In this document: piece by piece, positions 37,515 through 42,360 of the stretch
Layout of the letters: each line of letters begins with the position of its first letter
Numbering within the stretch: position 1 is the stretch's first letter
Assembly (NCBI GenBank): GCA_009839925.1
Contig: VXOS01000152.1
Coordinates: forward strand, 1-42,360
DNA from: Chloroflexota bacterium
Lineage (GTDB): Bacteria > Chloroflexota > Dehalococcoidia > UBA2979
Direction of reading: 5' to 3'
Length of the DNA stretch: 42,360 nt
Program-made: the position numbers and the translations under genes
The notes under the pieces: generated by a model
Told to the model about the DNA's origin: nothing
Databases searched by the model: none
What the model saw: only the letters and a program-made list of their open reading frames with translations

Positions 37515-40435
37515 TGCTTCCACCTCGTGAACTGGTTGACGCGACAGATGTGCTTGAAGTCGCAGTAGCGGGGGCAGGGCGTGACCTGCGGATTGACCCG
37601 GAAGTCGCCAGCGGCCACCGAGGACCGCACCACCTCGGCGTGCCGGGCAGCGTCCTCGATCAGCGCGGCGTCCGCCGGGTCCGCGCTGTCCAGCGCCCAC
37701 TCGTTCGCCCGGGGGTCGAGGTAGGCGTAGCGGGCGATCAGCCGCTCCACGGCGAGCTGCTCGCGCGAGGCGAGCGCGTAGAGCTGGAGCTGCAGGCGCT
37801 CCCCGCGCTCGACGGACCGGCGGGTGATCGCGCGCCCGCTCTTGTAGTCGACGATCTGCGCGAGGTCCGGCCCCACATCGACGCGGTCGATGTTGCCCCG
37901 CAGCCGCAGCTCCGGCTCGATGCCGGGCAGCGCGACGTCGACCCTCGCCTCGATCCCGTGGACCGCCGTCGTGCCGAACGTCTCGTTCCACTCCGCCTCG
38001 CGGCGGATCAGGCGCTCGAGGTTGTCGGCGGTGTCTTTCCAGTCGAGGCGCCAGAGTGCCGCCCGCCCGAAGTGGTACTTGCGGGGTGCGTCCAGCCAGA
38101 GCTCTTGTCCATGCTCGCGCATGCGCCGGATCGCCTCGTCCGCCGTCGTGGGAACGAGTGGGCGGCCGGCCTCTGCCAGCGGGCCGAGCACTGCCTCCAT
38201 GATGTCGTGGATGACCGTCCCGCGTGTCGCCGCATCGGCCTCCACGAGCTCGTCCTCGACCTCGTAGAGCCTCAGCCCGTAGCTGGCGAAGAACTGGAAG
38301 GCGCAGGTGCGGTAGCTCTCGATGCGCGTCGCACTCCAGCGCACCTCGGGCCCGACCAGTCGCTCCCGCGCGCTGCCCGCCGAGGTGAGGTCGCCCTCGT
38401 GGCGGCCGGCGTTCGCGAAGGAGCTTCGCTGCTGCTCGATCGGCGCCGCCGTGCGCACGACCGGCCAGGCCGCGAGGTCCGCAGGGCGGCGGCGCTCGCC
38501 GCGCTGCCAGCGCGCGCTGAGCGTGACCGCCAGCTCGCGTTGCGAGGCGGCGTCGTGCGGTTCGACTTCGGCGGACTCGTCGGCTGCCTCCTCCTCGTCG
38601 AAGTACCAGGAGGCGGGGACGGGGCGGCCGGCGTCATCGAAGCGCGGGCGCCACAGCGAGGTCGCGCCGTCGGCGCGCGTCGAGGCTGAGCGCCACAGCT
38701 CGTCCTCCGTCGAGCGGGGCTCGGGGGGCAGCGCCAGGCCCGCCTCGCCCAGTCGCTCGCGCGCCTCGCGATCGAGCAGGCGGGCGGCCCGGCGCGGGGC
38801 GGGGAACTCGCCCTCCGCGAGGCCGCCGAGGAAGACGTGCGCGAAGCGCAGCCCGTGCAGCGTGTGCATCGGCGCGAACAGCACACCGCCGGCCTCGCGT
38901 AGCAGCACCGCGGGCCGCTGCATGCGCCGCTCCAGCTCCGCGGCGAACGCCTCGAGCGTGAGCGGCGTCCCGCCGAATCGCTCGTCGATCGCGCGCAGCG
39001 CGTCGAGGTCGGCGCGCAGCGCCGCCGCCTCGACCTCGAGGCTCTCGTAGCCCTCGACGGAGGCGCGGACGAGGCCGCCCGGGCCGAGCAGCGCGTCGTC
39101 GAGCGCCTGCGCCCACTCGCCAGCCGTGCGGGCTTCGCCGCCGAGCAGATCGCTCAGCGCCTCGGTGGCCTGTTCGAGGCCGTCGTGCGCGGCTCGCAGG
39201 CGGACGGCATAGCCGGCGCGGCCGGCGCCGGCGGCGCGCACGGCCTCGTCGGCCAGCGCCCCCCGCAGCCGCTCGAGCCGCTCGAGGCCCGAGAGCAGGT
39301 GCTGCCTTCGCCCGACACGCAGCAGGTGATCGACAGTGTCGCCCTCGATGCCCCAGCGGCTGCGATCGAGGAAGGCGGAGCGCAGCAGCTCGGCCAGTCG
39401 CGCGAGCCGCCAGTCGTGCTCGGGCAGGCGCAGCAGCGCCAGCACCCAGGTCCCGAACGGCCTCGATGCGAGGCGCTCTCCGGCGGCGGGGTCGAAGGGC
39501 AGCTCGTACTCCGCGAAGACGCGGCGGGCGAGCGCGAGGTGCTGCGAGGCCTGACGGAAGGCGACGGCCACGTCCGAGGGCCGTAGCGCCTCCTCCTCTC
39601 CCAGCCGCTGCTTGATCGCACGCGCGATCCCGCGCAGCTGCACCTCGGCGTCGAAGGCGCGGTGGGCGCTGGTGGTGGCAATACCGTCGGTCTCCGGCAG
39701 CTCCTCGACGGTCGCGACGCCAGCGAGCGCTCCGAGGCGCGCCGCCGTCCAGCGCGCACGCTCGCTCGCCCCACGATCGATCGCGACCAGCACGCGGGTG
39801 TGGTCCGCGAGCGCGGCGATGAGCGACTGCTCGCGCGGGTTGAGGAACTCGAACGAGTCGACGAGCACGAGGCCCGGCAGCCCGGGAGCGCCCGCAATCG
39901 CCTCCGCGGCCAGCGAGGGCGCCTCGGCGGGGTCGTGCCAACCGCGCTTTGCCAGGTCGCGCCGGTAGGCGGCGTAGATGTCGGCGAGCGCGACCAGGTC
40001 GGCGCTCTCCGTGGCCGCGGCAGCCCCGGCGAACGCCGCGGGCTCGATGTCGGCCGCCACCAGCTCCGTCACCGCCTCGGCGATCAGCGCGTGCAAGCCC
40101 GGCTTGTCCGCGATCGGCGCGAAGCGGCTGGCCTCGCCAGAGTCGATGCGATCCTTTGCGACGCGTCGCAGCAGGTCCGCCGCCACGTCCCGCGACAGCG
40201 TTCGCCCGGCGGCGTGCAGGCGTGCGTACTGCGCCAGCGTCGAGACATCGAGGCTGAGCGCGACGCCGCACGCCGCGACGAGGCGGCGGCGGAACTGGTC
40301 GCCGTGCCGCGCCGTCGGCACGAGCACGAGCGTCGGGGCGAAGCGGTCGTCCTGGTAGCGCCTCGCGGCGTGATCGACGAGCCGCCCGGTCTTCCCGGAC
40401 CCGGCGGGCCCGCACACCATCACCAACTCGCCCAT
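37505..40435 (-). CDS. addB: AddB-type helicase-nuclease subunit
   Basis: This protein has 976 residues, ATG 40435. The N-terminal Walker A GPAGSGKT is at 9-16, followed by LVLVPTARHGDQFRRRL, as in AddB/RexB. The middle is a degenerate helicase, with APMHTLHGLRFAHVFLGGL. The C-terminal nuclease has RLRGNIDRVDV and IVDYKSGRAI with QLQLYALA. An iron-sulfur cluster is likely, with Cys711 (YRTCAFQFF) and Cys954, Cys958, Cys964 near the C-terminus; the spacing C-x3-C-x5-C has one residue more than the C-x2-C of Bacillus AddB. Shorter than Bacillus AddB (about 1160), as in several other phyla. Operon with the AddA gene downstream. Confidence 0.88.
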   Translation of the reverse strand: MGELVMVCGPAGSGKTGRLVDHAARRYQDDRFAPTLVLVPTARHGDQFRRRLVAACGVALSLDVSTLAQYARLHAAGRTLSRDVAADLLRRVAKDRIDSGEASRFAPIADKPGLHALIAEAVTELVAADIEPAAFAGAAAATESADLVALADIYAAYRRDLAKRGWHDPAEAPSLAAEAIAGAPGLPGLVLVDSFEFLNPREQSLIAALADHTRVLVAIDRGASERARWTAARLGALAGVATVEELPETDGIATTSAHRAFDAEVQLRGIARAIKQRLGEEEALRPSDVAVAFRQASQHLALARRVFAEYELPFDPAAGERLASRPFGTWVLALLRLPEHDWRLARLAELLRSAFLDRSRWGIEGDTVDHLLRVGRRQHLLSGLERLERLRGALADEAVRAAGAGRAGYAVRLRAAHDGLEQATEALSDLLGGEARTAGEWAQALDDALLGPGGLVRASVEGYESLEVEAAALRADLDALRAIDERFGGTPLTLEAFAAELERRMQRPAVLLREAGGVLFAPMHTLHGLRFAHVFLGGLAEGEFPAPRRAARLLDREARERLGEAGLALPPEPRSTEDELWRSASTRADGATSLWRPRFDDAGRPVPASWYFDEEEAADESAEVEPHDAASQRELAVTLSARWQRGERRRPADLAAWPVVRTAAPIEQQRSSFANAGRHEGDLTSAGSARERLVGPEVRWSATRIESYRTCAFQFFASYGLRLYEVEDELVEADAATRGTVIHDIMEAVLGPLAEAGRPLVPTTADEAIRRMREHGQELWLDAPRKYHFGRAALWRLDWKDTADNLERLIRREAEWNETFGTTAVHGIEARVDVALPGIEPELRLRGNIDRVDVGPDLAQIVDYKSGRAITRRSVERGERLQLQLYALASREQLAVERLIARYAYLDPRANEWALDSADPADAALIEDAARHAEVVRSSVAAGDFRVNPQVTPCPRYCDFKHICRVNQFTRWKQWS

Positions 40436-40550
40436 CGCCCGCGATTGTAGCGAGCGCCGCGCCAGGCCTCGCGCATCACGCCGAGTCCGACACGGTCGTC
40501 ACACCGCGACCTTCGAGGCAGCCTCGATGCGGCCGCTCGCGCCGGCTGTG

Positions 40551-41261
40551 CTAGCGGTAGTCCGCCCGGGATGAGTCCTGCATCGCGGCGAAGTGTCGCT
40601 CTACCCGTCCTGTCAGCAGCATCAAGGCAATAGCCGCGAGCCACAGCACAAAGGCGACACCGCTGATCCGGTGGACGATCGTTGCGGCATCCACCCAGAT
40701 GAATTGCATCGCGATACCGAGCACCAGCGACGCCGGGGCGATCCGCCGGATCGCGCCGCCGGCCCTCCACTGTCGTTGCGCCGCAACCAGCAGCGCCAGC
40801 CCCGCGGCCGCGAACCCGAGCTTGCCGGTGATCCAGCGGACGCTCTCGATCGCCTCGGTGGAGGCATCCACGACGTTGAGGACAGCGGCCTCCGACGCGG
40901 CCGGCGCGGCTGCGGCCAGCGCGATGGCGCACACGCCGGAGCCGGCGGTGAAGGCGCCCGAGACGGCGAGCAGCAAGGGGGCGAGCGGAGTCCCGAACCG
41001 TTCCCGAACGATCCAGGTTCTCCAGAGGAACCATGCCGCGGCGATCAACGTGAGCCCGGAGCTGAGGCGCGCAGCGCCGCTCAGGCTGTACATGACCTTG
41101 TTGGCGGCAATGGCGCGGATCGATTCCAGCAGCTCAGGCTGGTCGGTATCCGCGGAGACGCGCGCGAACACCATCACGACTGTGGCGGCCGCGGTGAGCA
41201 GCAGCAGCAGGCCAGCCCCGCGGATAGCGGGATCCCTGGGTCGGCTGGGCGTGGTCGTCAC
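40551..41261 (-). CDS. Small integral membrane protein of unknown function
   Basis: This protein has 236 residues. Six hydrophobic spans are visible at about 15-35, 62-82, 92-117, 143-163, 174-192 and 200-218, with short polar loops and an Arg-rich C-terminal tail (GRVERHFAAMQ). Start ATG 41261 follows GAGG within the sequence complementary to 41266-41275. I do not recognise the family; the length and pattern resemble DUF-type membrane proteins without transport motifs. It lies about 70 bases after the binding-protein gene on the same strand and 115 bases upstream of the AddB gene; neither spacing proves co-transcription. Confidence 0.7.
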   Translation of the reverse strand: MTTTPSRPRDPAIRGAGLLLLLTAAATVVMVFARVSADTDQPELLESIRAIAANKVMYSLSGAARLSSGLTLIAAAWFLWRTWIVRERFGTPLAPLLLAVSGAFTAGSGVCAIALAAAAPAASEAAVLNVVDASTEAIESVRWITGKLGFAAAGLALLVAAQRQWRAGGAIRRIAPASLVLGIAMQFIWVDAATIVHRISGVAFVLWLAAIALMLLTGRVERHFAAMQDSSRADYR

Positions 41262-41332
41262 GGGTTGACCTCACCTGTCATCTCACCTGCCGCCTCATTC
41301 TCGCAGCAGCGCCTCGGGGTGGCGGAGTCCGC

Positions 41333-42343
41333 CTACGGCAGCACCCCCGCCGAGCGCAGCAGGCGCAGCGTGCCCTCGAGGTCCGCGAGATCGCTGAGGT
41401 CGATGTCCGGCGGCTGCAGCTCGGCGATGGGCGTCAGGTGGGACGCGGCGGGTACGCCCGCGATCAGCGGGTACTCGGAGTTCGTCTCGGCGTAGTAGCG
41501 CTGCGCCTCCTCGCCGAGCATGAACTCGAGGAACTCGCGCGCCTCGTCGCCGCGTTCCGAGGTGCGGAGCACGCCGGCGCCCGCCACGTTGACGAGCGTG
41601 CCGATGTCGCCGGGGCCGGTGTGGTAGTTGCGCGCGGGGAAGCCCTCGCCCTCCTCCGCCAGGAAGCGGTGCAGGTAGTAGTGGTTGACGAGGCCCAGCT
41701 CGATCTCGCCGCGGCCGACCGCCGCGACGATCGAGACGTTGTTCGGGAACTCGGCCGCGTCGTTCGCCTTCATGCCCTCGAGCCAGGCGCGCGCGGCCTC
41801 CTCGCCCTCGCCGACGCGCAGCGCGGTGACCCACGCCTGGAATGAGCCGTTGGGAGGCGCCCAGGCGACGCGGCCGCGCCACTTCGGGTCGGTCAGCTCG
41901 AGGATCGAGGTCGGCAGTTCGGAGGGATCGAGGACGTCCGTGTTGTAGATCAGCACGCGAGCGCGGCCCGAAAGCCCGACCCACTGCCCCTCGCGGGAGC
42001 GGTAGGCCGACGGCACGAGGTCGAGCACATCGTCGTCGAGATCGGTAAAGAGCCCGGCGGCCTGCACTGCGCCGAGCGCGCCGGCGTCCTGAGCGATGTA
42101 GATGTCGGCCGGGCTCTGCTCGCCCTCCTCGATGAGCAGCGCGGCCAGCTGCGCCGTGCCGCCGTAGCGCACCTTGACGTTGATGCCGGTCTCCTCGGCG
42201 AAGCGCTGGAGGAGCGGACCGATCAGGTCCGGGCTGCGGCCCGAGTAGATCGTGAGCTCCCGCTCGTCGTCGTCGCCGGCGGGGGCGGGGGGCGGCGCGC
42301 GCCCGGCCGCGCGCGCCGCCGCCCCCCCCCGCCGCCAACACAC
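41333..42343 (-). CDS. Ferric-iron-type ABC transporter substrate-binding protein (N-terminus unresolved)
   Basis: This protein has 336 residues as read from GTG 42343, but the true N-terminus is doubtful. The mature-looking part begins at RELTIYSGRSPDLIGPLL, the usual start of FbpA/FutA-like binding proteins. Family features include GINVKVRYGGTAQLAALL, ADIYIAQDAGALGAVQ, VLIYNTDVL and LVNHYYLHRFL, the Tyr pair that binds Fe(III). A lipobox or signal peptide is expected but not seen. The start region is a GC-only stretch with a run of nine C (plus strand, about 42322-42330), so a frameshift or assembly edge may hide the signal sequence. Permease and ATPase genes would lie outside the window. 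Confidence 0.82.
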   Translation of the reverse strand: MCWRRGGAAARAAGRAPPPAPAGDDDERELTIYSGRSPDLIGPLLQRFAEETGINVKVRYGGTAQLAALLIEEGEQSPADIYIAQDAGALGAVQAAGLFTDLDDDVLDLVPSAYRSREGQWVGLSGRARVLIYNTDVLDPSELPTSILELTDPKWRGRVAWAPPNGSFQAWVTALRVGEGEEAARAWLEGMKANDAAEFPNNVSIVAAVGRGEIELGLVNHYYLHRFLAEEGEGFPARNYHTGPGDIGTLVNVAGAGVLRTSERGDEAREFLEFMLGEEAQRYYAETNSEYPLIAGVPAASHLTPIAELQPPDIDLSDLADLEGTLRLLRSAGVLP

Positions 42344-42360
42344 CGCCCGCCACTGCTAGA

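Noticed and set aside
1-42360. CRISPR arrays, tRNA/rRNA genes, insertion sequences
   Set aside because: No regularly spaced repeats, cloverleaf-like sequences or transposase frames were recognised on reading both strands; a tRNAscan or IS search could still find a missed one.

Overview
The window is very GC-rich, with dense genes on both strands. There is no rRNA, tRNA, CRISPR array or insertion sequence that I can see. Starts are a mix of ATG, GTG and TTG, mostly behind purine-rich ribosome binding sites, and TATCAT-like -10 hexamers recur. The gene content (several CaiB/BaiF CoA-transferases, crotonase-fold enzymes, short-chain dehydrogenases, a luciferase-like monooxygenase, a thiolase-like/DUF35 pair, DUF1330, a DUF3179 lipoprotein, AddAB) suggests an aerobic, acyl-CoA-catabolising, high-GC bacterium. 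An uncultured Chloroflexota (Dehalococcoidia-like) fits best, with Actinomycetota as the alternative. This is inference; no phylogenetic marker is present.

Layout. Bases 1-7900 hold degradative genes: a truncated amidohydrolase, amidase, enoyl-CoA hydratase-like protein and SDR on the minus strand, a divergent SDR-like protein, a [3Fe-4S]-type ferredoxin, a CaiB CoA-transferase and a beta-propeller lactonase. At 8139-10238 are an NCS2-type permease carrying an extra C-terminal domain and a DUF1330 protein. From 14663 down to 10248 runs a minus-strand operon: thiolase-like protein without the nucleophilic Cys, DUF35 partner, and two overlapping CaiB proteins of which only one keeps the catalytic Asp. 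Next come an orphan MazE-like antitoxin (14793-15032) and plus-strand genes for a crotonase, a luciferase-like monooxygenase, a Rossmann oxidoreductase, an unnamed conserved protein, a DUF3179 lipoprotein and a ketopantoate-reductase-like protein (to 21960).

The most interesting part is 21961-34111. An unusually AT-rich, repeat-containing leader precedes a compact five-gene polyketide operon: free acyl carrier protein, Sfp-type phosphopantetheinyl transferase, alpha/beta hydrolase, a second NCS2-plus-C-terminal-domain transporter, and one 2683-residue type I PKS with the order KS-AT-DH-KR-ACP-KS-AT(dead). The last AT has Gly in place of the catalytic Ser, lacks its small subdomain and contains what looks like a compensated frameshift, and no ACP follows it. 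The free ACP could therefore serve the terminal KS. The operon carries its own carrier activation and a candidate transporter, but no recognised thioesterase domain or ER domain.

Bases 34206-40435 encode an AddA/AddB helicase-nuclease pair on the minus strand, convergent with the PKS. They are followed by a small six-helix membrane protein and a ferric-iron-type periplasmic binding protein whose start is lost in low-complexity sequence at the window edge.
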